From: Scolanthus callimorphus
Lineage: Eukaryota; Cnidaria; Anthozoa; Actiniaria; Edwardsiidae
Direction of reading: 5' to 3'
Length of the DNA: 64,000 nucleotides
Assembly (NCBI GenBank): GCA_033964015.1
Contig: JAWWUD010000093.1
Location: forward strand, 372,001-436,000
A model generated the notes under the pieces. It did not search any database and had not been told where the DNA came from. It worked only from the letters and a program-made list of their open reading frames with translations. Within the stretch, counting starts at the first letter, position 1, and each line of letters opens with the position of its first letter. This document shows, piece by piece, positions 31,173-43,399 of the stretch. Made by a program: the position numbers and the translations under genes.

Positions 31173-31930
31173 CCCCCCCCCCCCCCCCCCCCCCATTTCT
31201 CTATCAGAGCTCCAGGTGAAAGGGCGCCGTGGCGTCCTTTGGCAACCAAGCTTTCTGCGTCTAACGCGAATGAAACAATAATAATATGTTTATTCCCGCA
31301 TTCCGCATTAACCGTGCGTATTCTCGCATTAAACGTAATAAATTTTAACGTTCCAGTGCAAAAGCACTCCTGGTACCGTATTTTTGATCAACTTTTTGAT
31401 TTTACACACTCTGTACACATCGGGTCTGTTTATCCTAACGCCCTTGTTACCATTGCATGCAAGCGAGGCTGGACGCGCGTGATCTGACCAGCTGTTGTTC
31501 ACATAAACACATGCTCTCAACCGATTAGCGTACGCCATCTTGTTTTCCTCTTCCCTTGATATTTTTATTCTTTTCCCGAACTTTTACCGCCTTCAGCCCA
31601 GTAAAAACTACTTAATAGACATTGGTAGATCTAAAGGAGTCTTTACTTGGAGCGTAGACTGGTTGGTAAGTTGATTTTGTGGTTACAAAAGTGTAAATTT
31701 TCACAACAACTTTCGCTAATTTTTGCATTGTTCCGAAGCGTTTGGAACTCTTTTGGTTCCGTTCGAACGATTGTTTATATTTGTTCGCTGCTAATTTCAT
31801 TATTTCGGTGCTAGAAAAAGGAAGGTTCTTGCCCCCTTGGTCGTTTCTGGAGGGCTATCTATCTATGTTCGAATCTTGGACAAGCTAACATTGGTTAAGT
31901 GGGTTTGTGGTGAAGGAAGTATACAAAGTC

Positions 31931-34219
31931 ATGCCGACTACAGTAAGCTATGGCATACGAGATGTGTGGCGAGAAAATCTGGATGAAGAGTTTGCAAATA
32001 TCAGGCAGATTGTTGACAGTTATCCATATGTAGCAATGGTAAGTCCTATTCAAATCTTTATGAGAGAAAAATGGTGTTTTCATTTTTAGAATAAGCATTG
32101 TTTTCTAGCTTGCTGAGGTCTTTGTATTGCATTGCATTGGGCTTTTCCGTTTAACTTCCATTTCCCTTCCCATTAGGACGTGGTATTTCTTGCTATCAAG
32201 TCACTAACCTCTGGAATTCTACCATGTCTTGTAGAATAAGATTCTACTATCTGCTATGTTCAGCTCAACATGTTTCAGCTCAATTCCAGCAATGCATCTT
32301 GCAACCTGCCATGCAAGGCCATTGTGAGACAAGTTACAGAAACAACTTGTGTCCCCCTTTTGTTGCACTGTTTTTCTAAAACAATTCTTAGCCATTATAT
32401 TTTATGATCTTTGTAGGATACAGAGTTTCCAGGGGTAGTTGCACGGCCAATTGGAGAGTTTCGCAGCACAGCAGAGTATCAGTTCCAGTTGCTACGGTGT
32501 AATGTAGATCTGCTGAAGATTATCCAGCTGGGAATGTCATTTTACAATGAGAGAGGAGAGCAACCAGTGGAAGGAGCTACTTGGCAATTTAATTTCAAAT
32601 TCAATTTAACGTAAGTTTGCTGGAAATTTCAAAGTTGAAGCAATAATTAGATAAATAAAACTGAAATATTGATAAAAAAATAACAAGCCATGTCACACAA
32701 AAAGTCTCTGGTAGCATCACAAAATGTTCCACTTTATTTACACCTTGTTATGTTGTTTCAAGGGTCTTTTACAAATTTTCTTACAACAACAAGAGAGTTG
32801 CTCATAGAGTGTTTTTCCTTTTTTTTTTTCCAGGGAAGACATGTATGCACAAGATTCGATTGACTTGTTAAACAGATCAGGAATACAATTCAAACAACAT
32901 GAAGAAGAGGGAATTGATGTTAATGACTTTGCTGAACTTTTAATCACCTCTGGGCTGGTGCTAATGGAAAACGTCCGATGGCTATCATTTCACAGGTACA
33001 GAAATATTGCATATCTTTGAATATTATTGTGCAAATAAAAACTTTTCTTTTTCAAATTATAATGACTATGCTTTTAATTTCCTGAAGCTCATACTTTTTC
33101 TTGATGTATTCCAGTGCATATGATTTTGGCTATCTAATCAAGGTACTCACAGCACAGAACTTATCGTCAGAAGAATCTGAATTTTTTGACCTGCTTAAGC
33201 TGTATTTCCCCAAGATTTATGATGTCAAGTACCTCATGAAAAGTTGCAAAAGCCTTAAAGGTGGGCTGCAAGAGGTGTCAGAGCTATTGGAGGTAAGTAG
33301 TAAATATTTGTCATCCTATTTTCTGTGTGTCACATTTAGGTTACCCAGAATGTATGAAAGATGGCAAGATGGTTTATTGATTTCAGCCATATCCACTCTA
33401 ATGAACCTTATTCAGGCCTGTCATGCTTATTAACAATATAAATTTTTGCAGAACTCACTGTGTTATTGTTTTTTTGTTTTCAAATCTGCGTTTTAGTGGC
33501 AATATTTTTCACAGTTTTCGAACAAAACAGCCTGTTTCATTGCCTTCGAGAGGACTGTAGCCATCGGCCACCATTAGTATGTCTTAACAAACAATGCATA
33601 AACATCAAATGCTTCTTAATTTTTTGTTTCAGCTTGAAAGAATTGGTCCACAACATCAAGCTGGCAGTGACTGCCTTCTTACTGGGAATGCATTCTTCAA
33701 AATGAGAGAGGTAAGTTTACTCACTATCTGTGGAAAAGAATGCAGTACTGCTTCCCAGACACCTTCCCAGATTCCATTAGAAATTATGAGAAATAGGCCA
33801 GGTATAGCACTGTTCACACTGAGCTAATCCATTGTAAGTTATTACCGTATTTACCCCTATATAAGACACCCTTTTTTTACTTCAAAATGACCTTCAGAAT
33901 TGCTTTTTGTAATTTGCGTAAATTATGAGTCTGTTTTCATTTACCATACCCACTGCATTTTATTTTACCAGCATAAAATAATGCACTTTTTTCCCTTAAA
34001 AATTAACTAAATCAGGGTTTGATGGGATCAATGGTAAGAAGTTTGAAAAACTCAAACTCTGATACTGACAGGAAACAATGTTGATAATGTTTTGCATTGT
34101 TTTAGCTCTTCTTTGAGGACAACATCGATGATGACAAGTATTGTGGACATTTATATGGGCTGGGCACTTCATTTGTCAATGGTGGACAAGCATACAGTGG
34201 CCCAATTACGAACCCTTAA
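31931..34219 (+). CDS. CNOT7: CNOT7/8 (CAF1) deadenylase of the CCR4-NOT complex
   Basis: Six exons: 31931-32038, 32417-32610, 32834-32995, 33115-33292, 33633-33710, 34106-34219, all GT-AG and in phase, giving 277 residues (human about 285). It removes poly(A) tails from mRNA as the catalytic partner of NOT1. The four DEDD-type exonuclease motifs are present: DTEFPGVVARP (Asp37, Glu39), SAYDFGYL with its aspartate, and ERIGPQHQAGSDCLLTG, followed by CGHLYGLG. The C-terminal tail is shorter than in vertebrates and ends GPITNP. The start at 31931 is the only ATG ahead of the conserved text and aligns with the vertebrate start. A single gene stands here for the vertebrate CNOT7/CNOT8 pair. Confidence 0.96.
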
Positions 34220-34759
34220 CATGTGACTTCAGGTCGACAATGCAAGTGTACAGTACAAGATAAGCTAAAGTTTCACTTAAGTTTTAACTATTAAATATTC
34301 AATATTATATAGCTTGTCACCTTGTTGCAGAGGCTTTTCTTATTTTCAATTAGGCTACACAAAGAAAAACCATGAACACATTAATCAAGGAAAAAATCAT
34401 AACCATATGGCTTTCCAAAGTTTCCAGATTTTACCTGAGTTCCTGTAATGGGGCTTGGCAGCTGAGCCTGATTGCTTGCCAAGATTTTGTGCTTTTGAAA
34501 GTTCAATGGTACATAAAATGTACAAATTTACAGTGATAGTCATTTCTTCACAACTACAAAATATTTTACTCTCAACTCTTGCACTTTTACTCATTTTCAG
34601 GTGCCCTTTTCGGTTTGGATTTAGTTTGTCACTTTGGATTTTCTTTCTGAAGCCGTTATTTCAAAATAAGAAAAATTTTAACAAGTTCTATTGTGTCGTC
34701 AAAATATCCATATCCTGCCAAGATGAAACCCCCATCTGGAAAGAGTTCTTGAAGAATTA
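34220..34759. other. CNOT7 3' flank, AT-rich
   Basis: Presumed 3' untranslated sequence. The first clear AATAAA signals are farther on, at about 35777 and 35845, beyond two MITEs, so the transcript end is uncertain. Confidence 0.35.
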
Positions 34760-35115
34760 CAGTCAAACCGGATGTTCGTTTCCTCACAACTTTGCAACAT
34801 TGCTGAACAACATTGCAATATTGATTATCAACTTGCTCGATCAATTTGCAAATGTGTTGAGCAAGTTGCAAATAGTGCCGAACAATTTCCTAGAAGAAAA
34901 TCCACCAAGGTGCTGAGTTTTGATTAAACATATGGCTTATTTAAAGCAAAATCATACAAATGGTGAAAAACTGAGCACCTTGGTAGACCTCCTTCTAGGA
35001 AATTGTTCGGCGCTAGTTAGCAACTTGTTCGACACATTTGCAAATTGATCGAGCAAATTGATAATCAATATTGCAATGTTGCAAGTTGTGAGGAAACAAA
35101 CATCTGGTTTGACTG
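34760..35115. mobile_element. Fold-back MITE with TA duplication, Tc1/mariner-like
   Basis: Arms of about 165 bp (CAGTCAAACCGGATGTTCGT...) face their inverse around a loop of about 30-60 bp. TA lies directly outside both ends, the hallmark of Tc1/mariner insertion. Each arm repeats CAACATTGC/CAATTTGCAA motifs. Transcribed, it would form a long hairpin in the CNOT7 3' region. Confidence 0.8.
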
Positions 35116-35308
35116 TAAGGAAGTATTTCTTTGACAGGTTTGTGCCCAAAATTATGACAGCCTTTATCCCTCACACCTTACTTGGTATTTTGAATCAATC
35201 TTGGCAGGGAATGAATGTTTTAGAATATGGCATACATCTTATGCATTACTTTACTTCTAGAATTACACAGCTGTAAATGTCATGCTTTATCATGATCATC
35301 TAGTATCA

Positions 35309-35545
35309 GACCCCGTTCAAACTAGACCAGTACAAAACCGGACCGGTACAATTCTGGTATGGTACTGTCGCGCGTTCACACAGGAGCTGCGGTACTGGAC
35401 CAATTTTGGCACAGCTAGGTGTGCATGGTCCCGTGTGAACACTGTTGCAAATCGTGCCAGAATTGTACTGGTACCATATGAACAGGCGGTACCGTACCAG
35501 AATTGTACCAGTCCGGTTTTGTACCGGTCTAGTGTGAACGGGGTC
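35309..35545. mobile_element. Palindromic MITE, GACCCCGTTCA ends
   Basis: GACCCCGTTCAAACTAGACC and its inverse at the right, flanked by TCA on both sides. The arms continue with AAAACCGGAC/GTCCGGTTTT and 'ggtaccg' text. Confidence 0.75.
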
Positions 35546-36098
35546 TCAGTTCCTTCAAATTGAGGTGATTTGTCATGCTTGGTTCAAAATCCTGTGATTA
35601 CTTCATGTGATTAGTGGGAATAGTCACTTTTGCCAAAGGAAATGGAGGGAAAACATAATAGTTACATATACAAATTATGAACTTACACAGCCTAGAATAC
35701 CCAAGAGATGCATGTTGTTTTTTAGCATTTTATTTAGACTATAATATATTGTTTAATCTCTTGTACTGTACACTTGAATAAAGTATGCATTCAGATGTTT
35801 TTTAACTTCACCCATAACTTACTTTTCTTGAACAAAAATGGATAAATAAAGTTACTCTTACATGGCTATCAATTACTTGTATTGACCTCTATTTTTGGTC
35901 AGGCTTCCTTTCAGCAAGAACAAGGAAGCAACTCACTGAATAAAATTTCTTCTTTCCCACTGGTGTTTTTAAAATTCTAGGAAGGAATTTCAAATGAAGC
36001 AAAAAAGTTCTGGAAATTTGTTTACCCATCCTGGAATTCCATGTTTTTTGGGAAACCTAACCTGGAATTTCAGTCTTGTATTAGGGTACCCACCCTAG

Positions 36099-36297
36099 AA
36101 TAGACCTCCTCGGCTTGGGCGTAATGTTTTCCCATTTCGGATCATGTGGAATTCCCATAAGTATTCATTCTTTGTTTTTCTGCAATGCACTGAAGGATAT
36201 ATGAATATGGAAGCTTCCAAACAAAGAGAGAATACTCATGAAGATGCCATGTGATCTGAAATGGGCAAAACATTACACCCATGCCGAGGTGTCTATT
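36099..36297. mobile_element. MITE, AATAGAC...CTCGGC ends
   Basis: AATAGACCTCCTCGGCTTGG, GCGTAATGTTTTCCCATTTC on the left is inverted at the right. A one-ended relative is in MOSPD2 intron 10 near 15100-15170. Confidence 0.7.
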
Positions 36298-36342
36298 CAA
36301 GGGGTCCCCAACAGTTGTGGGTGCAGACATTAAAACCTAACC

Positions 36343-36478
36343 CTAAGGGCAAAGCCATAGCTAGAACTGGGGGGAGCAAGCCTTGGTCATCCTTCGGTTT
36401 TGCTAGGGGGGGGGGGGGGGGGCAACACAGTTCTTCCCACATGTTGACACTAAAATTTTTACTTTGCTGAATTTCATT
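36343..36478. mobile_element. Third copy of the GGCCGTAGCTA-type G-tract MITE
   Basis: Contains GAGCAAGCCTTGGTCATCCT, an 18-base G tract, and TTCCCACATGTTGACACTAA as in 19615-19775. The ends are worn (GCCATAGCTAG). Confidence 0.6.
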
Positions 36479-36675
36479 ATCATGCCAGGAGGTCAGGGTT
36501 AGTATAAGGGAAGAGATTTTGCACATAGAACTTAATCTGCTGCTGGACAGTGTCCCCAACCAGCTGTCTTTTTGGTACATGAACAGCCCTGCTAAACATC
36601 CAGCATAGCCTACGGATTAGAGCCTCACTTAGCCTCCATTTTGTTGGTCTTCAGATATTAACTGTCAAGAGCAAT

Positions 36676-36931
36676 TGGGCAATTCCAGAAAATAAAGGTA
36701 CCCTCCCCACGGGCGGCACTAGTTTTTGACCCCCCATGCATCCATAATTTCCAGAATGGTTTACCCCCCCATGCATATAGAATTTCGGGCAGGTTAAAGA
36801 AATCCAGCTTCAAAAACCCCCTTGCAATCAGAATTCCGAGTTCTTAACCCCCCCCCCCCCCCCCCCCATTCCATCGGAATTTCCAAATGTCGCCCACTGG
36901 GGGGGGGACCTTTATTTTCTGGAATTGCCCA
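36676..36931. mobile_element. TGGGCAATTCCAGAAAATAA MITE, short copy
   Basis: TGGGCAATTCCAGAAAATAA, AGGTACC at the left and the exact inverse at the right. Between them are C tracts and repeats of 'catgcatcc/gaatttc' type. A long relative is at 41160-42460. Confidence 0.85.
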
Positions 36932-37265
36932 TTATTAAGCAGCGCTCTGTCTAAGAACAATAGCATGAATGGCTATGGGGAATTTGCATTATGGTTTGTT
37001 TAAATTGTTAAATTTCAAAACAAATGTTATTTGCTTAGTAAACAAATCCTGGACTTCTGATTGGTTGAACTCACTTTTTGACTGATTTCATGGCAAAATA
37101 CTACGTTTGCAGTATCAAATTCTTTCGGAATAGGTCTTCCGGATATTTCTTAGCATTTCATTGATTCTGGAGAAAATCGAATGTGAACATGACTAGACGA
37201 CCACTGTTTCCGCGGCCCTGTTGTTTTCGCTATAGTTGTTAGGCAGAGCGCTATTTAATCCACTT

Positions 37266-37830
37266 GACCACCAGTCTGGTCCCAGGTCCCATTCCTTGTA
37301 TGCTGTGAGAAGGTAAACCACTGGAAGTGCATGGGTGCTTCTGTGATGTCACAACCTAACCACAGGAAACCCATCCAGAACACCAGCCTGGTCCCAGGTC
37401 CCATTCCTTGTATGCTGTGAGAAGGTAAACCACTGGAAGTGCATGGGCGCTCCTGTGCTGTCACAACCTAACCACAGGAAACCCACCCAGAACACCAGCC
37501 TGGTCCCAGGTCCCATTCCTTGTATGCTGTGAGAAGGTAAACCACTGGAAGTGCGTGGGCGCTCCTGTGCTGTCACAACCTAACCACAGGAAACCCACCC
37601 AGAACACCAGCCTGGTCCCAGGCATTCCTTGTATGCTGTGAGAAGGTAAACCACTGGAAGTGCATGGGCGCTCCTGTGATGTCACAACCTAACCACAGGA
37701 AACCCACCTAGAACACCAGCCTGGTCCCAGGTCTCATTGCTTGTATGCTGTGAGCAGGTAAACCACTGGAAGTGTGTGGGCGCTCCTGTGCTGTCACAAC
37801 CTAACCACAGGAAGCCCACCCAGAACACCA
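37266..37830. repeat. Five-copy 112-bp tandem repeat
   Basis: The marker TGCTGTGAGA recurs at 37301, 37413, 37525, 37634 and 37746 (third to fourth spacing 109 bp). Copies are over 90 percent alike by eye. The minus-strand frames with a repeated TSSGLPSHSIQGM text are a by-product. Confidence 0.95.
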
Positions 37831-38072
37831 GGACTAGGCTTTTTGACCACCACTCCAATAGGGTTTTTACAGTCATGAAATGGGCAGTGACAAAAACATT
37901 TTGCCCCCCCCCCTGTTGAGGATCTCAGTCACAGCTACCCACCCTGGATTTTTTTTAATTTGGACCACCCACCCTGGAATTCCAGTGATTTTTTCTTGAC
38001 CCCCTGGAAATTGCACTTACCCACAGTGGGATCACTCCTTGAGAAAAACCTTAAATGATTACAGCACTGTAA

Positions 38073-38300
38073 CTAAGGACTAGTACAGACGCCGCTCTTA
38101 TCATGAGCTGTACCATGTACCATGTACTGTTGCCATGAAATACTCAAAACTCGCGGCGTTAAAATCGATTCTACATTCCCGGTTTGATTTAGAATAGTTT
38201 AGGCTGCAAGCAGACAAGAGATGGCCAACAAATATTGTTTTATTGAGATTTTGCATTAGGATCGGCTCATGATAAGAGCGGCGTATGTACTAGGCCTAAG
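38073..38300. mobile_element. MITE with CTAGTACA(G/T)ACGCCGC ends
   Basis: CTAGTACAGACGCCGCTCTT then ATCATGAGC is mirrored by GCTCATGATAAGAGCGGCGT, ATGTACTAGG. Confidence 0.75.
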
Positions 38301-40629
38301 TTAATTGAATACTAGTAATGACCAATACAACAGTTTTATCTTTGAAAATCAGGCAAGCTTTTCTTGTTTTATCTTTACACTATTGTTACATACGTGTATC
38401 AATCTGGACTTCTTCATTGTGTTATTTATAACAGTTGTAGTACTAATTTTCAGACAATCTTTTTTTCAACAAAACCGCCATTCATATTGGCTACTAGGAC
38501 AGTATCCTCACAACCAACAAAGCTACTGGCAGGTTGATAACATTCCTATCTATGAAAAACTGAAAGACTGCAAAACAATTTAAATTATTACAGACATCTG
38601 CAAAAAGCTAAAAATGGTACCCACATTTGAAGCACATTACCCTGCAGCAGTGGTTTCCTCCTCTCCAGGATGATGGCAACCCTTGCCATCTGCCTAAGAG
38701 AGGCGGAAACCACTACTCGCAGGGTGGAAGCACATCACACCATTATTTTGTCCTTTCAATGTACACCTCTTCAAGGTTCAACATACTTTTGCACCAGACA
38801 TCAAAGATTTTGTTTTACAGTCTACAGCCATGAAAGCAACCTAGTAATCTTTAGTGCTGAACAAAATTTTAACTTGTTGATTACTGAATGTTTCATACAC
38901 CAGACCTGATTCCTTACAGCCTTTTATGAAGTCATTACCTGCTGCATTATTAGTACACATGCACCTTGAAAATGAATGCTTAAGGCTGGAAATTAAGAAA
39001 AAAGATTAGGTTATATTTGGCCAGTAGTTTCAATTTTTAGTTGAATGTTCCAAACTGTGGATGACAAAGAAGTCTGTGGAAATAAACTTGAGTATTAACT
39101 AAAATTTTAGTTGCAAATGGGAAATGTTTATTTGCAAAAGTGACTCGTATAGGCACAATTTCCAGCCCCGAGCTCCTCATAAATTGATTAGAAAATTAAT
39201 TCAAAACCAGAGCTGCAGTTTCTGGATGAATGAGACAACCAACAATCAGTACTAGATAATTTTCTAATCAAATAAAATAAAAATGTCTTTCTCAACTAAG
39301 GTTGAAGGGCAGACAATTTATTACTGAATAGGAAGTTATCAAAAACTCAATATTATACCTCAGTGGATGTGAAAGCTGTAAACATTTAATTTTGATTTCC
39401 CTACTTTTCTAGATTTCAATCAAACACCCAATTTTGAATCCAATGTTTGTGTTAGAAGTTGGACCCATGAGTTCAGAGGTTGATCCTTTGTTGCATCAAA
39501 TCTGACAGAAATATTTTATAGTTTTTTCTGTTGAGTGCACATCGCATGGATCACTTCATGGTTTGTTAACAATCTTTTTTGGTGGTTCATTTTCTTTATT
39601 ATTAAAAAATGGATGAAACAAATCTGCTAATGCAGCAAAAGATCAACATTTGATTGGGCCTTAGGAAGATACAAAATATGGTTATAGGAAATTGTGAATC
39701 CCACAAACTGACCTCACTTAGTTTTAGCTGTCATGAGAACACACTGACTGTCCCTGTTCACTAGTGTGATTTCCTTAGGTCAAAAGAAACATGTTTCCTT
39801 TCACATGGCCACCTTCGCAAACTCAGTTTTTTTACCTAAACTAATGAATGCATGACAAGCAGCTAGCCTATGCTGTATTCATCCTTTTTTCACTTTTTAA
39901 AATATATCATATTTCACATGTATTCTTGACAACCTATTTACAAATATCTGGACAGTTTCTCTCTAAAATACACCCATACTTCAGAGCCTTCCTTTACAGA
40001 AGCTATTTATATACTCTTTATTTACAGGCTTTTGTAAAACTTGCAATGAAAAGCTTTGAGAATGGCAAAACCCCAAACCAGGTTAAATTTATAAATATAC
40101 CAAGGTCTACAATCTTGTAAGACTTGTTCAGGGCCCACACATTTTCTGGAATAAATCAACACAATTGTGCATTAGTATATTAGAAGAATGGAACCACTGA
40201 TAAGATACTATCTTCAATTTGTTTTGTGTGATCTTCATTAAATGCAACATGAGCAGTATATTAAAAACCTTAAGCCATGACAATGGCAACAAGGATATCG
40301 CCAAATGTTGCCTACTTGTTTGTTTATATTTCTCAATATTCTGCAATAGTTTGAAATTTACCTTTGCATTTTAACTTTGATAAAAGCAAACTTGCATCTA
40401 TCTGCAATCATATCAAACAAAATTATGACAAAATCGCCAGCCCCATTCACGTTCTCATCGAGTTTCAAGTCCTAGTTCAGAAAAAAACATTTGAAAATAC
40501 AATTGATTTCATACATTTGCACATGTAGGCATTGTGTTCTGTAATCAAGTGTATTGCTGTCTCTCATTGTTGTCCTTGTTGTCGATGTCGCAGCTTAAGG
40601 TTTCTTTTTTGATCTTTGTATCCCCTTTA
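38301..40629. other. AT-rich intergenic stretch, nothing recognised
   Basis: Only short open frames with low-complexity or hydrophobic translations and no family match. No TIR pair was seen. Confidence 0.4.
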
Positions 40630-40814
40630 CAGTGGCGCACTGGCGGATCCAGGATTTTGCTAAGGGGGGTTCCGGTTCTTCTACACTCCTTCAAATACTG
40701 ATACAGGCAATATATTAAGGAGGGCTCATCCGTGAACGGTGTAAGTAACAGAATAATCCTTATTGTTCTGATGCTTAAGGGGAACCCTTGGAACCCCCTC
40801 TGGATCTGCCACTG
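40630..40814. mobile_element. MITE with CAGTGGC(A/G)GATCCAG ends
   Basis: CAGTGGCGCACTGGCGGATC with CAG at the left holds an extra 8 bases relative to the right end CTGGATCTGCCACTG. GGGGTTCCGGTTC is mirrored by GGAACCCCCTC inside. Confidence 0.7.
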
Positions 40815-41159
40815 CTTTATACTTTAGACTGAAATATCTACCTCTACTGCATCACAACTCAGAGTGACATTTTGGACATACTGTGACGTCCATTAGATGG
40901 ATAGTGAGGGGATGCTGTGTGCATTTTATTCTTTCCTGCCAAGAAAGATGTGTTGGCAGCTGTCACAGGATATTGCGTTCGCTTTTCGGAAGCAGCTACA
41001 CTCCTGCGAATATGTAGAAAAAAAGAACAGTTTTAATGACAAATACAAGAAGACATGAGAAACAGAAAGAGATTTTAGCCAATCACCAAAGTACTATGAC
41101 CATAGGGATAATTATAATAATAAACCGAGAGTATATTTCCAACGGTTCCAAATTTCCAA

Positions 41160-42460
41160 TGGGCAATTCCAGAAAATAAAGGTACCCCCCCACGGGCGGC
41201 ATTTGGAAATTCCGAAGGCATGGGGGGTTTAAGAGCTCGGAATTCTGATTGCAAGGGGGGGTTTTCGGAGCTGGATTTCTTGTCACAAGGGGGGGTCTGA
41301 AGATGCCCAACTTCTGAAGGAGTTCGCGTGTTTTTTAGCTAAAATAGCGTTTTTCAGAAAGAAAATAACGTCATTTCACGCGCGGAAAAACAGTCTTCGC
41401 CGCCATTCGATAGATAGAGAATGCTTGCCAATTCATACTTGTCCCCTCTAAGACAAAATCTCCATAATTTTGTACTGATTTCGACTGTTAGTTCAATCAC
41501 GCAGCAGGTTCAACTTTGTACAATCACACATTGAAATTAATATAAAGGATGTTGGCGATACGGGATAAGTTGAGCTTGCATGGACGCGCAACTTTCACCA
41601 AAACCCGCCGCAACTTTCCCTAACATATCTAATGAAATCCCGGAACAACACGGTATAGTTTAATAAACGTTTCTCAAAAATGGTACATGTAATATGCATG
41701 TTGAATAACATGTTTTTCTTTTACTCCTTTTTAGAGTTTCTATATGGGTTTTTCCTAAGCCTCAAATATTTGAAGATCCGCAAAAAGTAACAACTAGGCT
41801 TTCCAAGCTTGGTCTAGCTCATTCTAATGTGTTTTCCTATGGGTTATATTGTTTTAGAAAGCGATTTGAAAATGTGTGTTGCAAGTAAATAGCTTCCACA
41901 CTTCATTTGAAATGTCTATTCCCCCATTTCACGATCGAATGGCGAAAGTCTCAAGTTTTTCCGTGATAATATCATCCGATTCTTTGCCCCTACAATTCAA
42001 ATCTTACAAAATAGCCAGTTAGCTACTAGTTAAACACGCTAAAAATTTAGAGCTCATATTCAGTGGATGTTGTGAATGCCGGTGGTATTTTTTTCTTCAA
42101 AATCAAACTATCATGCTCTGTATTAATATTCTGAAACAAGATTATGCGCTTTTTGTGTTTTCTTTACTTTGCAAATTTAATAAATTCCCGCAACAACCCC
42201 CGCAACTTTTGCCTTTTTCTCCGCAACGTTTCCCTCTCGCAAATTTTTACTTTTTCTCGCAATAATAAACAAGGTGGTGATTATTTGGATTCCGGAGGGG
42301 AGGGGGGTAAAAGTTGAAATTTCTGAAGGGGAGGGGGGTTTAACCTACCCGGAATTCTATATGCACGGGGGGGTAAACCATTTTGGAAATTCTGGATGCT
42401 TGGGGGGGTCAAAACTAGTGCCGCCCGTGGGGGGGTACCTTTATTTTCTGGAATTGCCCA
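41160..42460. mobile_element. TGGGCAATTCCAGAAAATAA element, 1.3-kb copy
   Basis: The left TGGGCAATTCCAGAAAATAA, AGGTACCCC, ACGGGCGGCA is the inverse of the right end. Both ends have a subterminal series of G-rich blocks spaced by GGAATTCTG/AAATTCTGGA text. The interior of about 1 kb has no transposase frame. Confidence 0.85.
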
Positions 42461-42962
42461 ATATCCAAATTTCTTACAAAACATAGTTTCTAGGGAGTTG
42501 TAATTGCCTAAAATTACTCATCAATACAGTCGTTACATTTTAATAAACGAGAAAGTTAGAGTATAGGACTTTCGATGACCCATTCAAATTTTTTAATGAT
42601 CAATAAAACCTTAATGAATAATCTTTTTTATGTCAACATTCCGGCAAAGTTTGATGTTGTCCAGAACTTCACACTTTTTTGCGGCAAAGCGATGCCGACA
42701 GCTTCGGAATTTTTACTCGACAAGCGCTTTTAAGGCGCAAATTTGGCCGATTTCTATCAAACTACGTCCTCGCTTGTTTCTCAAGCGAGAAATAAGAGGT
42801 CGTGACGATTTGAGCAACAAATTCGAGTCAAAGTTTAAAGCAGCGAGGTGACAAGTTTCGACACTGAAGCCGCACAAGTTTAAGTTACATTCATTCGGAA
42901 ACCATGAATATTTTCGGCGATAACAAGGACACATAACCACAAATTACTGGCGCCTGACTTAC

Positions 42963-43399
42963 TGGATTCTTCTGTAAGTATATTCTTCAAAGATTCAAGG
43001 GCTTTGACAAAAGAGAAGTGAGACTTTTCAAGCATTTCCAACAGCAAATAACTTGACAGCTACAAGTCATGTCAAGCAAAAGGTCAAAATGTTGCATCTC
43101 GTCTTACCGATACTTTGGTGGTTCCCTCGTCGTTGTTCATTAGGTGGGTAAACTTAATCTGTGGACTAGGTAGTGCTTTGGAGTCTGGAAAGAAAGAGAA
43201 ATAAGGCTTAACATGAGTGAATTCTTGTAGTTGTTCGGAGAGAAAATCACACATCCAACCAAACCATGCACACTGGTTTGCAGTCAAGTACTTCAGAAAC
43301 TTGTAAGGTCTAAAATCTCTCAAAAACCGCTCAATTCTGCAGGTCTATCATCTTTGGAACCATTAGATACTCACAATAGTAAGCAAACTGCTGTTCCAT
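42963..43399 (-). CDS. Unrecognised gene, three candidate exons
   Basis: Minus-strand exons judged from splice signals: 43375-43399 (MEQQFAYY), 43108-43336 (IERFLRDFRPYKFLKYLTAN, CAWFGWMCDFLSEQLQEF, then KVS before GTAAGA) and 42963-43059 (LSSYLLLEMLEKSHFSFVKA, LESLKNILTEE, before GTAAGT). The second and third join in phase, which argues for real coding. The first joins poorly: the gap would be a 38-nt intron, and the phase gives a stop. The start may lie elsewhere or the locus may be broken. Further exons to the left were not found. I do not recognise the family. Confidence 0.45.

Noticed and set aside
43374..43375. A 38-nt intron in the unrecognised gene (43337-43374)
   Set aside because: Too short for typical splicing, and the join gives a stop codon; left as an open problem rather than a modelled intron.
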